Source of the DNA: Nephrocerus scutellatus
Lineage: Eukaryota > Arthropoda > Insecta > Diptera > Pipunculidae
DNA length: 64,000 nucleotides
Assembly: GCA_947095585.1 (NCBI GenBank)
Contig: OX352763.1
Span: 118,926,787 to 118,990,786 of the forward strand
Direction: 5' to 3'
Part shown: positions 1 to 11,520 of the stretch, in pieces
How the letters are laid out: every line of letters starts with the position of its first letter
How positions within the stretch are numbered: the first letter of the stretch is position 1
Made by a program: the position numbers and the translations under genes
Notes under the pieces: model-generated
Seen by the model: the letters and a program-made list of their open reading frames with translations, nothing else
Told to the model about the DNA's origin: nothing
Databases searched by the model: none

Positions 1-640
1 ATCAATATTCTTCAGTCACGTATGTGGTAATTCCTCCCCAGAATTCATCTTCACATTCTGAATTCGATCCAATCGTTGCAATATATTCATCACCAACAAT
101 ACTCTTAGTATTTAAAGCGTCCAGTTTCCTACATACGCATTCTATGATGTTTAAGTAAACGAGCCTTCTTTTTCTTCATTATCTTATCTTTATGTTTTTA
201 TCTGTCCCCAATTAAATGAAATATGAGTTGAAAAATAATCCTACTAATCGACGATAATCAAACGATCATAAACACGTTTCTATGAATCGCCTACGATTTT
301 ATCTTTCGAGAACAAAGCATAAAAAATTTGTTGATAATTTTTGTAAAAATGCCATCAAACACAAAAACTAAAAATTTGTTTACTTTTCAAAAGTGCAGCG
401 ATAACAATTCTGTAAAGCGCGGGCGAGTGGTGGCTGTCTGTTCTTCAATTATCCGTAAGTATAAGCAAGAGGTACGAGTACATATTTGAGACCAGTCTAC
501 GTCAGACTCTATGTACAAGTTTTTTTTTTAAATATAACTACTGATTAGCTAGGTTGACTTTTGTGACCCAATTTAAAAATTTATTAATTTATACTTTCGT
601 TATTGAAATAAAAAAAACTTGTTATCAATGGGGTCACAGC
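1..640. other. AT-rich stretch, no supported gene
   Basis: No coding or RNA gene can be supported. One small curiosity is an ATG at 349 with A-rich context that stays open until a GTAAGTAT donor-like sequence at 455 on the plus strand. It is too short and unrecognised to call an exon. Confidence 0.4.
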
Positions 641-659
641 AACCAATTTATGTACTAAG

Positions 660-905
660 ATAGGAGCTTCTAAGAAAGTAATATGGATAGTTGTAATTCA
701 GTCTAAAGACTTAATTAGCTTTAAAGGATTTTAGTTTCATGAAAAAAAAAACTTATTTTTATACTTGTCCTCCTAAAACTACCCCTAGGAATAAAAACAA
801 TCTCAAAATTGCGCCATCGCAAGCCGAGCTCTAAACAATTGTTTTAAAATAAGTGCCATAAAATCCTGACTGGTAGAAGTCGAGGTATACGAGTGGACAA
901 ACAAA
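660..905 (+). repeat. Dispersed repeat family B, copy 1
   Basis: This segment recurs at about 15775-16215. Shared landmarks are 'agtctaaagactta', 'gccatcg(c/t)aagccgagc', 'caattgttttaaaa' and 'gactg(g/c)tagaag(t/c)cgag', followed by an A/C-rich 'gacaaacaaa' run. There is no coding potential. It is probably a non-autonomous transposon relic. Confidence 0.6.
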
Positions 906-984
906 CAAACAAACACACGCACACTGAAAAAAATTCCTTTGATTATTAGTTTCGCCCTTCGGACTCGCAAAAATATGAATGTGA

Positions 985-1280
985 GTGAAACTTTTACTTC
1001 TTGCCCTGCTCCTGTACTTCAAAAGTAAAAACAATGTACTACGGATGTGTAGGAAATTAAATTGGCTGAAATATAAGATGTTTTAGAAAAAATTTACCTT
1101 AGAGCAGATTTTGAGATAATCGCGTTTAAAAAAAAGATTTTAAAAAAAAATAGAATTTTTTATTTTGACATTAGGGCCTTTCAAATTTGGAAAAAAGTTA
1201 ATTATTTCCGGTTTGGTATTCAATTTTCTTTCAAAAAATACAAAGATCAGTAGTGTAGCGGTAAGTTTTATAGGGTGGGA
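985..1280 (+). repeat. Dispersed repeat family C, copy 1
   Basis: It matches about 38745-39030 in the same orientation. Both copies share 'ttgccctgct', 'ggaaattgagtagg'-like text, 'gagataatcgcgttt', an A-run, 'tttgac' and a tail with 'caaaaatac'. Non-coding; it sits directly downstream of family B copy 1. Confidence 0.55.
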
Positions 1281-1796
1281 ATGGAAACCACATTTTTTTC
1301 CCTTCAAACACACGATTCGTATTGAACGCAGGAATCGTATTTTCGTAGTGAAACACCCTTAGACATGAATGTAATGAGTGGGCGGTTGAATAATGTTGCA
1401 GTGGTTCCAAGTGGTTATCCAATCATTCCGAAATGGCACAAGCAAAGCATTGTACCTATATATGCATTTATATCCAAAAAGCCATTAAAGAAATCGAAAA
1501 TGTGGCTATGGATGGATGGCGGCGATTACTCATCGCGTTGAGGGAATTATTTTGCTGTTGTTTTGATAGCAGTGGAAAATGTCTGCCGAGTTGTTCCAGT
1601 AACCAATTGAAGATAAATGTGAGCATTTTTGTTAAAAGTTACGAGATTCGCTTTTAGTTTTAATCAACAATTTCAATTTCTGATGAACGCAATCTAAGCT
1701 TAGTTTTCGGGCAAAAATAACAATACATACAAAGGATATCATTAATTTTGTAATTTATTAAAATTATGTCGAATTCCAAGTCAAACCAAACTCGGT

Positions 1797-1957
1797 GACT
1801 GAATCAGCAACAACAAGAGCAGTTAAGCCAGACTCTATGATCACTGTGGACCTTCTTCTGAGCTCGACTGACTAAATCAACAACAACAAGACAGTTAAGC
1901 CAGACTCTATGGTCACTGTGGACCTTCCATCGAGCTCTAGTGACTGAATCAGCAACG
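1797..1957. repeat. Tandem repeat, ~73-bp unit x 2.2
   Basis: The start 'gact(g/a)aatca(g/a)caac' occurs at 1797, 1870 and 1942, a spacing of 73 and 72 bp. Both full units contain 'cagttaagccagactctatg' and 'tcactgtggacctt'. The third copy is cut short after about 16 bp. Confidence 0.8.
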
Positions 1958-1959
1958 CC

Positions 1960-2637
1960 AGATGAATGACTCACAACAACGCATTTATCCGGAATTAATA
2001 CACAGCTGTGTGTTCTCTGTCTGTATAGTAAATGAAAAGTCAGTCCGTCAAAGACTGGTTTTTGCCTTCACACCATCTTTGCCATCATCACTTAATCAGT
2101 AAATAGCCATTCTGGTTTCGCAAACAAATTAACAACACAGGCAAAGAGTCGGAAGAAAGAACAAAGTCATAACAAAGTTAAGCTCAGACAGACATATGGC
2201 AATGAAACTGGTATCTCACCGCCCGTCGTTTGGCCGATGCGATTACACACCGCGAAGGTGATTAGCGTTTCAATAAATGAATGGGAAACTAATTTCAAAA
2301 ACATGATTCTGTGCAATGAACAGCCAAAGCAATTAATCATTTTGTGGGTCGATTAGGCGGCTTTAATGTTTTCAAATTTTAACAAGGGCCTCTCCCTTGT
2401 GCACACTCTGATTGCGTTGATTTTAATAAAATTCCAATTTTCTAGTTTTTTTCACTAAATGTATTCCATCCAGATGTAATGCGTACCTCTTTTCTATTGA
2501 AGACAAACCCTAGCCCAATTGGATGTACCTACTGTGACCTAAAACAATCGTAAGGTGTATCAATTTAAGAGACTACCCTCCTAATGAAAGATACTATGTC
2601 CTTAGTGGCAGAATTTTGCAGATCCGCCGACGAACAT
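1960..2637. other. No gene seen
   Basis: I see no supported ORF, RNA gene or recognisable repeat in this stretch. It ends at the 3' tail of the RTE fragment. Confidence 0.4.
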
Positions 2638-3098
2638 AATCATCATCATCGTATCCTGTAACCCCAGTTGGGGCATACGGCGTCAACAAAACGTCTCCAA
2701 CCTTTACGGTCTGCAGCAAGGTATTTTAGCTGTGGCCACGCCCTTCTCTGGGATTCTGCTTCTGCTAAGACAGTTGATTTCCATGGTTTTCTTGGTCTTC
2801 CAACCCGCCGTGCATCCTGTGGATTCCATTCAAAGAACTGCTTTGCAATTTCGTCTTTTGGTTTCATCAGTGTGTGACCAATCCATTGCCATTTACGCTT
2901 TCTTATATCGACGTCCAGCAGCTCTTGACTTGTCCTGCGCCATAATTCCTCGTTTGATACAATTTTTGGCCAGCAAATCTTGTCTCGATGAAGAATTTCC
3001 TTATAGGAAAAGGGCCTGATCAACCGTTTGGATTGTCTAAGCTCTGGGATATTATCACAGTGGGCCAGACGAAGTTTACTTTCCCATTTATTAATCAT
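2638..3098 (-). pseudogene. RTE-type retrotransposon, C-terminal fragment with ATG-repeat tail
   Basis: About 150 codons on the minus strand encode the C-terminal part of a non-LTR polyprotein. Diagnostic text is 'RKRKWQWIGHTL', then 'RVGRPRKPW' and 'DRKGWRRFVDAVCP' before the stop. The same tail ends the larger element at 24.2-26.7 kb. Immediately after the stop is a short ATG-triplet run (2638-2650), and very short 3' ends made of simple repeats are typical of the RTE clade. The upstream reverse transcriptase is missing, so this is a 5'-truncated copy abutting a different element at about 3.1 kb. Confidence 0.75.
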
Positions 3099-3159
3099 CG
3101 TTGTGGCAGCAGCCCAGCTGACACATGCCTTTTATAGATAGACAGGCAGTTCTTTGTAG

Positions 3160-4560
3160 CTTTTGAAGCTTAATTACCGTTGTCCGTTCCAAAAATTTCA
3201 GTCTTCATATGATGGCCGCCTACGTGATAATTGGTCTCACTATCATGGTATACATCCAATATATCATTTTAGGGATTAAGACCGCAAGTTCTGCCCCGTA
3301 GAGACGTCTTCAGGCCAACAGCGCCCTAGTGACACGTTCAATGGCGGACTTGATATAATTCCAGTTTAGTCGTTTATCAAGAATGACTCCGAGATATTTA
3401 ACCCATCTCGGACAATCTTCGTTTCGTAAAAGGCACTAGAACGATTAGATGGCTTTCTATCTTTCTAAGACGTGAAGTAACGCACCATGCATGACATTTG
3501 TTATGGTCGTGCTATGCTAACCACTAATTCTGTTCGCCAAATCATCAGCATAACCAATGGCCATGTAGGCTGATCTATGCAGATCGGCTAGAAGGTTATC
3601 TATGACAACTGACCCCCTCCTTGCGGGTACCCTTTAGCTGCAGTCACCGACACAGACACTCCCCCTGAGCAGGAAGTAATGACGCGACTTTCAAGCATGA
3701 CCCTTATCCATTGGTTGGTCGAGACCTCAATACCTCTGCTACTGATTGCTGTTGCTATTGAGTGTTATCTAAAGCACCATCAATGTCGAGGAAAGCACAC
3801 AGAGCTATTTCATTGGAACGAAATGTTCCTTCTATATTTTTAACTAGATAGTCAAGGGCGCCATCTGTGCTTTTACCTATCCTGTATGCGAACTGACTTG
3901 AGTGTAAAGGGCTAGATGTATCTAGCCAGGCTCTGATATAAACATCAATAAGTATCTTCATAATTTTGAGAATTTTGAGCTATTGCCTGGTTTAGGGATA
4001 AAGATTACGTTAACCTTTCTCCAGGTATACAGAATGTAACCCCAGTTGTAGCAGGCTCTAAATAAAGCAATCAAACCCGGCAGGATGAGCTCAACTGCCC
4101 TCTGTTAGAGCGCTGGAAAAATGCCATATCCGCCGGGTGCTTTGAATGGTTTGGAGGAGCCTACGGCCCATTTAACCTTATCTGGACTAAATATGTTTCC
4201 CGATAAGCTATTTACCCTGCTGTCAATGCGTGCCCTATGATAAGGAGTATTAGGGTATGTATGTGACCATAAGACGAACCGGGGAAATTAGCTTGAGCTA
4301 GCGTTGTAGTTGTGTCCTCTCGGTCTGACGTGTAGTTAGCATCTTACACAGTTTGTCTGATCCTTGACGAGTGCCTTGTGGATTCGTGCTGGCATATCAG
4401 CAATGTTTTCACAGCATATCCTCCATGTGGCTCGTTTGGATCGCCTCAATTCAGAGTTATGTTCCGTAAGGGCGGACCTATATTCGTTCCAGCTCTTCAG
4501 GCGTTTTGCAGAGCTGAAAATGAATGCTCGCCTCTTAAAGAATCATGGATGCAGTAATCG
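3160..4560 (-). pseudogene. Decayed LOA/I-like non-LTR reverse transcriptase
   Basis: On the minus strand, fragments in several frames follow RT order. Near 4.0-4.2 kb there is a 'FKPFKAPGGYGI'-like stretch and an 'IPKPG' box. At 3755-3961 there is 'SSPLHSSQFAYRIGKSTDGA' followed by 'CAFLDIDGALDNTQ', which carries the motif A Asp. Near 3.3 kb there is 'KYLGVILDKRLNW'. Stops and frameshifts separate the blocks. The 16.5-kb element has the same 'LHSSQ-AYR-G-ST' block, so the two are relatives in opposite orientation. Not functional. Confidence 0.7.
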
Positions 4561-4569
4561 CTTTATCCT

Positions 4570-5810
4570 CCACATTTCCTATTGTTTATCAATTCATTTG
4601 TTTATCAGTCAGTTTATCATCATACGAGTATCTAAAGACAGATCTTGAAAAGAAGGTACACCGCGCCTTATCTCTACAGATCGAAACAGGTAGACAGTAC
4701 TCCTATATCTGAATTTCCTAATCTGAGACATTTCTCCTCAAGTAAATGCAGTTTCTGCTTTCAGTTTTCACTTCTACTCCTTATCACAAGCAAACTAAAA
4801 CGGTTCAATTTACAATGTTTAGTTTCAATAAACGTGCGAGTACGATTGGTAAGCGTGAAATTTTCGTTATCTGTATCTTTTCACTCGTCCACAAGACAAA
4901 TTGACCAAATAGATACGAACGTTCCAGTATAATAAACTGCTGAGTTAGAAATTCGTTTGCTTTTGTTTGTTCAAAGATTGATGAGGGTGATAAAGAACAG
5001 CACAGCTGATAAGATAAACACTAAAGCGACAGAACAAGAAATGTAAGGTAAAGGACAGCCGTCGTTTATTAGTTGCAGAGATGTATGCAACTTTATATGA
5101 ATGCCAAGCGAAAAGCTATGTATTGTTATTTATACTAACGAAATAATATAACGCAGACAAATGCAATAAATCAGCGACGAAAGAATGTGTCTCCACGACT
5201 ATTTAAGTATTTGCCTGAGTTGTACGTTTTTTCGTTAACTGGCAAACAAAAGGGTTAATTTCTCGTAATTTATCGTCGTATAATTCAAAGATTGTGTATG
5301 GTAGTTAAGTGGATTGCATAGCGCACAACGACAGTCATCTTTTAGATAATTTCCTTATAACGTATTGCCATTTCTCCGGCAATTTTCCATCTCTATAGTT
5401 ACTGATAATGAATTCTGTGCTGAACTCTGGAAAACTCGCGAAAATATTACCCGAATAAAGGTTATCTGTCAGCGAAAAGCAACATAGCGGAAAAAAAAGA
5501 CAATAGAAATGAAAGTTAAGTGGTGGGTTTGGAAAAACTACACTGAATCTACATATGCAGCCCAAATTATATGTCGGATGAGCTTGTCACGAATCGCGGA
5601 TCACGAATTGCGTGCGGATGATATACAACAAAACATAACATTAGCTGTGTTCATGGTTGGGAAGTTCATTTTCGAACTTTTTTTAATTTGATAGATTTAT
5701 TTTAAGGAAATGTGTGTGGTGCAAAGTACGAGTATTCAACTTTTTAAGTAACTAGGTGAAAACTCCAGCTCTCCCCACCAAAGCACCCACCCAATGACAC
5801 CACCTGACTG
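4570..5810. other. No gene seen
   Basis: AT-rich sequence with only short open frames that look like chance. No repeat copy elsewhere in the window was noticed. Confidence 0.4.
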
Positions 5811-5814
5811 ACCC

Positions 5815-6250
5815 TTAGCGCTCACCAGTTACGATTATGGTGGTTGCGTCGTCGCTCTCAAACAAATAAGGGCCACTCACTTGTTCGCTGCAATTGCCCT
5901 TTGAGGGGATGCAATGGCTCTTCGTGCATTTTATCTGGATTCTCCGTGCTCCAGAAACGGACATTTTGTTTATTAACGCATAATCACTTAAGTGGAAAGA
6001 GGCTGACTCGCTCATTATAATTTTGGATACAAAATCATCCTCTTCTTGCACCACCAGGTTAGACAGAGCATGGGAGTAAGTTAACCTAACTTGACGGTCA
6101 GCAGGCAGCACTTGGTGAGCGGTTTGCACTTTGTATGGGGACATCTTCAGGTCTTTCACCAAAATTCGACGCAAGAAACGTCTGCAGATGCCAAATTGTG
6201 TGCATCGTTGTCTCGTGGATGTTGGTGGACTCTCTTAGAAGTCGTTAGCC
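5815..6250 (-). pseudogene. IS630/Tc1-mariner superfamily transposase fragment
   Basis: The minus-strand frame aligns block by block with the transposase relic at 49.8-50.8 kb. 'RRILVKDLKMSPYKVQTAHQ' corresponds to 'WAILRIDLGLRAYKIQLVQ' there, and 'VSGPYLFESDDATTIIVTGE' corresponds to 'IIGPYFFKDEAGANVTVNGE'. Open sequence upstream of 6174 still aligns with the helix-turn-helix part. The copy is truncated at both ends and stops where the family would continue with 'RYRAMINDF'. It abuts a plus-strand retrotransposon at about 6.26 kb. Confidence 0.7.
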
Positions 6251-6264
6251 ACACAGCCATACGG

Positions 6265-7672
6265 GGCCGGCCACTCAATCTATCATCCTGTTAAAGACAC
6301 TAGAAAGACTGGTCGATATCGATGTAGGCATCGGCAAAAGACTCCTGTCTACAGATTAGAACGCGTATTGTAAAGGCAAGTCTATAGAAACAGCTCTGCA
6401 TACACTAGTACGTTCTCTTGAACATTCCCTTCACTATAAGGAGTACACAATGGTAGTATTCGTAGACACTGAAGGCGCTTAAACCACGCCGACACATCTG
6501 CGATTACGGATGCACTGTCGACTTTGAGGGTGGACGGTTCGCTTGGCGAACTGATTAATATTCTGCTCGCAAGTCGGATTATTAATTCAAAACTAGGCGT
6601 GTCGTCTGGCAGAAGATCAGACTGAAAAGGAATCCCGCAACGTGGAGTTCTGTCCTCCCTTCTATGGAACTTAGTGGTTAATGAGCTGCTATTATGCCAA
6701 CGAAGGGAGACCTGCGGAGTAATCGCTTATGTGGATAAAGTTGCTATTGCCGTCTCAGGAAAACACCCGATACCTTAAAAGAACTGCAAAATGCTCTGAA
6801 CAAGCTCAACTAAATAGTTGGGTAGATCGCTGTGGTTTAGGGGGGTGAATTCCCACAAAACTGAGCTTGTTGACCCTCCTTCTATAAAAGGAATGATAAG
6901 GCCAAGCCAAGTATTTGGGTCTTTTTCTGTACAGAAACCTGGAAACCAAACATACAAGAAAGAGTTCGGAAAGCCACGGTGGCACTCTTCTCATGCAAAA
7001 AAGCCATTGGTAGCATTGGCTCTATACGGCGGTAGTAAGACCCACTCTTGTATACGGTGTAACTGTATGTTGGACTCTGCCTTAGATAAGAAAGTAAATG
7101 TTGACAAACTAACCAAAGTCTAAAGATCGGCTTGTCTATGTATGAGCGGAGCACTTCGTACAACCCCCTCCGCCGCATTGGACATTATGTTCGACCTTAC
7201 ACCACTCGTTATTTTCAGCAGGCAAGTAGCTGCTAGCTTGGCTATGCGCCTCAATGCATTCTCCCAGTGGACTAGAAATGCAATCGGCTACTCCTCAATC
7301 CTGAATTTAGTCAGGATACATAGACTACACCACTCCGTAACTCCATTTCAACAAAAACTTCTCTCCAGATCATTCTGCGAAGAAGACGCTTACTTAGATG
7401 ATGAAGACATACATTTTTAAACAGACGGGTCAAAAACTAATGACGGAGTCGACGGAGGTGTTTTCTCAAAAAGGCTAAATCTCAGCCTCTCTTTCCGTCT
7501 TCCTAATCACTGTAGTGTTTTCCAGGCTAAAATTTGGCCGATCAATGAAGCATTATCTTGGCTGAAGAGAAACGTCATATCCGCTAAGGATATCCGTATA
7601 TTCTCAGATAGCCAAGCTGCACTGAAATTCCTGAAATCAGTCTCAATCTCTCATGGAGATAGCGGAGCCTAA
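6265..7672 (+). pseudogene. LOA/I-like retrotransposon fragment: RT plus RNase H
   Basis: The plus strand carries the same element family as the minus-strand copies at 32.3-34.6 kb and 43.6-44.8 kb. In order: 'LKTLERLVDID' with 'GKRLLSTD' (RT), a 'SGALRTTPSAALDIMFDL' linker at 7142-7420, then RNase H with 'TDGSKTNDG' and 'IFSDSQAALK'. The 5' end, the endonuclease and the start of RT are missing. Stops interrupt several blocks, including one just before the RNase H 'TDGSK' motif where the 44-kb copy has a tyrosine. It ends abruptly at about 7.67 kb against a different RT piece. Confidence 0.75.
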
Positions 7673-7674
7673 GG

Positions 7675-8010
7675 CAGAACCATCTGCAGAAACATCAATG
7701 CCTACCTCGATATACTAGAAGACTTCTTTACCAGATCCTGTCTCCAGAAAAATCGTCCGCTACACTTTTCACCACCTGGACCAAAGAAGTCAACCTACAG
7801 CTCGACATCTTGATACATGGCAGGAAAATCCATGCAATCAAACATCTAAAGATTTTGGGAATCAAATTCGACAATCTGTTGACATTATCGACTCATTCGA
7901 AAAACATCAATAAACGAGTCATGTCCAGAAATAAAGTCATAAAATCTTTAGCGTGCAGTATACCTCAGTAATTGCTTGCTGACGAACCGAAGAATTTTCG
8001 CTCTCTCACT
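7675..8010 (+). pseudogene. Jockey/BS-type RT C-terminal fragment
   Basis: In one frame the plus strand reads 'SPEKSSATLFTTWTKEVNLQ', then 'HLKILGIKFDNLL', then 'SRNKVIKSLACS'. This is the region just after the catalytic core in jockey-like non-LTR RTs. No start, no YADD and no end are present. It lies immediately 3' of the 8.2-kb exon, that is, in its downstream intron. Confidence 0.65.
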
Positions 8011-8242
8011 ACACAGTGAGTTAGTTGACTTTTAAAAGTTTTTGTTGCTGAGCTGACAGATAGCGGAGAATGTTGTTCGAAAGAATGCAATCCTATTCAG
8101 TTCTTCACTGAGGAGAAAGAGAAAATCTCTGAGCCTTCAGCTATCTCGAACGCGACTACTGTTGTGTGCTCTAAAAACATCGGCTGTACTAAATATGCGA
8201 CTGGCCTAATACGTCTGTTCTACTTGAATAACAACAACAACA

Positions 8243-8248
8243 ACTCAC
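8243..8248 (-). other. Splice donor of the 8.2-10.0 kb exon
   Basis: Read on the minus strand, the sequence is TCGG|GTGAGT, a near-consensus fly 5' splice site. It falls where the reading frame turns from protein-like text into a GTT/TTG triplet run (Leu repeats) and a stop nine codons later. The exon ends one base into a codon. Confidence 0.8.
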
Positions 8249-10016
8249 CCGAATGAATGCCCGCATCCTCGTCATCACCATCACCAACATCACCATCGCG
8301 GATGACCCGCATGCAATTATTATTCTCCTTCTCCTCGTCATCGTTCAGCTTGCAGTTACTGCCGTCAGCTGCTTCCATTAAATTCAGCGAAATATCCATA
8401 ATTTTGAAATGATGACGTATCAGTTCGGCGCATTTGTCCGACTTGAAGTAGCGATCGAGTTCGTCCAAAGACAATGGACAAACATCGTAGCTGAGGTACA
8501 TGGCATAATTGTTGTTATCCTTGCCCTGCCAACTGGCGGCATTTCTTCCGGTGAATCCCGAAGTCGACGACCCAGCGGAATTCGCTGCAGTAGTAGCCGA
8601 TGAAGACGTTATCGATTTCAGGAGCGAATTACTTCGCGATATTTTGGTCGAGTGCGCCCGGCGTATGAAACTCAACGATTTTTTCGCCGGCGAGGTAACT
8701 ACAGACAGCGGTGGCGGCGATGTAATCGAAGTGTCAGAGGAGTAATTCTTCGTCGGATTCACCTTTGTCTTTGCTGTTGCATGCTCGAAAGCTGACAGCG
8801 TTGACGCCGAGCTGGACGACTGCATTACTTTCGAACTTGACTTCAACACAAAGAGATTTTTCGGTGGAAATGTATTCGAAATGATCGACGACGACGACGA
8901 CGACGAAGCAGCCGTACCGCCAATGTTACTCGCTGTACTGCCGCCGAACAGATTGAGATGGCGAAACTTAACGCCCGACTGATTCGATTTGGAGCCGTAA
9001 TTCGCTGTCGTTGCCTCGGGCTGCTGCAATAGTACTGACGGTGACAAGTTTTGCGGCAGTGTCTTAGCTTTTGCCCGCACACACAAAGGTGTTGACTTAG
9101 CGGCCGATGGCAAATTTTTCTCCACTTGCGGCACTGATAAGATGTTGGTGCGAGAGCGCGATTTCATCATCTTGATCGGCGTCGAGGTGTTCGTCTGCAT
9201 TCGGCTGATTTCTGAGTCATCGTCGTCATCGTAATCGTCGACGTTCATTATCATCGAAGGCGGCGGCTCTGCCTGGCGATTAGCAGCGGCGGTACGATCA
9301 GTCATGACAATATCATCATCGAATTCAGCTAAAACGTTCGCTGATAACTTAGACGGTGGTGTGTTGAGGCCAGGATTGACCGCGTCGTCCAAGCTGATCG
9401 TGTTCAGGACAATTCCGTAGCGTTTCGTTTTCGATGACAGTTGTTGTTTGACAGGTGTGCTGTTTTTACTGCTATTCCTACTGCAACTGCTGTTTAGACT
9501 GCCGTTACCAGCGTTGCTGAGATGCAGCGGCGTTTGGCTTTTGTTTGATTTGATACTCTGCTTGCTGCTGCTGCTGTCTGTCTGGGGCGGCGGCTGTCCT
9601 TGTGGCTTTTTGCTGGCAGGCGGTGTTATGAATTCACCACAATCGCTGTTATCATCGTCGAAATCTACATCAGCCACACCAGTAATGCTCCAATTGAATC
9701 CGCACGGTGGTGACATTTTCTTCGAGATCAGACCCGAACCGCCGGAGCTATTACTTCTTTCAAAGAAGATCGACGCAGCTTTCGAAGTGTTCTTAAGAGA
9801 GGCAGATTTTTTAAGGTTATTCTTATTATAGGAGACGGTAACGGTGTTTGGATGCTTTTCAGGTGACGTTACAATACTATTGTCACTACTAATGTTACTA
9901 CTACCGCCACAACTAGTGTCTTCGATAACTAGTGGCACATAAAACGTCGAGCGTCGCCGATTGGATGAAGAATTGGAATTTGTGGAAAAAATCGAATGCT
10001 CGGCATTTTGCAACAT
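8249..10016 (-). CDS. Long first coding exon of an unrecognised Ser-rich protein
   Basis: 589 codons plus one base on the minus strand. I do not recognise the protein. The ATG at 10016 has AAA at -3 to -1 and an in-frame TAG at 10082-10080, so it is a natural start. The sequence is rich in Ser, Asn, Asp and Thr and is mostly low complexity. It has a basic RRR near residue 20, a 'FDDDNSD' patch at about 119, 'TPP' sites at about 131 and 219, an acidic run 'DDYDDDDDSE' at about 260-269, and seven serines at 371-377. Basic 'RRAHS' and 'SRSNS' motifs at about 452-464 could be kinase or 14-3-3 sites. The only block that looks folded is about 503-549 ('LSLDELDRYFKSDKCAELIR'). There is no signal peptide, membrane segment or named domain. 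GC content is clearly above the surroundings, with no stops or frameshifts, so it is a live coding exon. Confidence 0.85.
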
Positions 10017-10928
10017 TTTTTCGCTTCTTCGACGGCAGACAACATTTGGGTGGGTGGATGAGTTCGGCTCGCAGATTGTCTATGTACCGCTTTGTATTCC
10101 TGGGAAGACTGTCATGCTTTTAAAATTTACAACACATTACCATTACATTAACATAATAATACCTCTCGGCAACACTTTTTCCCCGAGTCCTTTATTCAAC
10201 TCGGAATAAAGAGACCAACTGCTTGTTTGTTTTCTTTCCCCATTCGATGCACATCAAAACATAACGAGTCATCCATATGCAGGCAACCTTATTGTATGTA
10301 TGTGTGTAGCTTGTTCCCCCTTTTATTGCCCAGCAAAGTACTGCGTGTTATGTACACTTTTCTGTATATCCCAGAATTAAAGGAAAATGAATTTGAAAAC
10401 AAAAAAAAAACAAAACCGACCACGGTGCAGTGCAACGAAGGAACGAACGAACTATCCGATCGACAGAACAACCACAAGGGACAAGGAAAATAAGAGCCAG
10501 TCGTCAGCCAACATGCACAAACCTGCTCGAATGCAGCTTTTTTTGCTTATTTCCCGATTTTTTCTTCGTTTTTCAATTCACTTCAATTACAAACAAAATT
10601 CACAATAAAAATGCATTTAAGGAACATTTATCAATCGTTTGATCGTGTAATTCCTACAGGATTTTCTTAAATTGAGATCTGTAGTTGTTTTGTTAGTAAA
10701 TTCCAGGCTGATCAGATGAAAAAATTACCGATTGAAGCACTAATTCAACATTTCATTCCTTTTCGATTAATCATTTTTGTTGTTGGTTAAAAAAGCAAAA
10801 CAAGTTTCCAACAATAACAACAACAGGGAAGATGATAAAAACCTTAATTATTAAGCAAAAACCAAATGCGTCACAAAACCGGCTAAACAACCGACACGAT
10901 CGCACACGTCACTAGTTAACACTCAACT
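10017..10928 (-). other. Probable 5' leader with a short upstream ORF
   Basis: This is the sequence between the proposed transcription start and the ATG. An 11-codon upstream ORF runs from an ATG at 10115 to the TAG at 10080, in frame with the main ORF, and would be read before it. No polypyrimidine acceptor stands out between 10017 and 10120, so I favour an unspliced leader. This is not proven. Confidence 0.4.
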
Positions 10929-10930
10929 GA
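10896..10930 (-). promoter_or_regulatory. Putative Inr + DPE core promoter
   Basis: On the minus strand, TCAGTT at 10930-10925 matches the fly initiator, with its A at 10928 as +1. At +28 to +33 (10901-10896) the sequence is GATCGT, matching five of six positions of the DPE consensus. A G lies at +24. I see no TATA box at -30. The spacing is exactly what the DPE needs, but both motifs are short and the call rests on sequence only. Confidence 0.35.
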
Positions 10931-11330
10931 GTTGAGACTGAGAGCAACTGGAAATGCAAACGGAAATAATAAAACTGTTTTGTGTTTTGCCTTTCCAAGT
11001 CTCACTCGATTCTGATTGTGTGTGAACGAAGTGTGAGTGCGAGTGCGAGTCAAAGCTGAATCACGATATGATGATACAACGTTTCGTTTCGTGCGCTTCG
11101 GTAAGAAACTGAACGTTCAATTATGTGAAGACTGAAGACGCGATTATTGGACGAATTTTGTTGATGGAGTCACAACGATTAAATCTCTAATCACCAATGC
11201 TGTCATTAGAGTTTTAAAGTAGTACGTTTCATATTTTAGGGGACTATTATTAGGAGTACATCTATATAAATAACAATGACAATGAAATTTTGTGCGGTTG
11301 TTATTTATGGAAACTCACATTTACCAAACG
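10931..11330. other. Upstream region of the 10.9-kb promoter
   Basis: Non-coding. It contains a 'gagtgcgagtgcgagt' triplet-like run at about 11035-11050 and otherwise nothing recognisable. It could hold enhancer or promoter elements of the minus-strand exon. Confidence 0.3.
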
Positions 11331-11520
11331 ATTTTTATAAAATTTTCAACGTATATTATTGGCAGGTGGAGGATGGTTATAGGCTACAGTACACCCATTT
11401 CCCCGTCACTGGAGTATGAAATTTTTAAAAAATTTCAATGAAAATTTTTGGCAGGTGGGGATTTAGGTTATAGGATTTAGTCCACCCCCATCCTGTGGGT
11501 TCATGCTAGTATAAAATAAA
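11330..11520 (+). repeat. Dispersed repeat family D, tandem pair
   Basis: Two adjacent copies of 'attttt(g)gcaggtgg' followed by 'ggttatagg(c/a)t(a/t)(c/t)agt(a/c)caccc'. A third, related copy is at about 44945-45060 ('gaggttataggatatagtac'). Non-coding, probably a piece of a non-autonomous element. Confidence 0.55.

Noticed and set aside
349..460. Possible first exon: ATG at 349 open to a GTAAGT at 455
   Set aside because: Only 35 codons, unrecognised, and no downstream acceptor or continuing frame found.
8220..8248. C-terminal Leu-run of the 598-codon open frame as real protein
   Set aside because: It follows a perfect GTGAGT donor and is a GTT triplet run, so it is intronic read-through.
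9448..9831. 127-codon plus-strand open frame, Leu-rich
   Set aside because: It is the antisense shadow of the Ser/Asn-rich minus-strand exon; the poly-Leu comes from its CAG/AGC-type codons.
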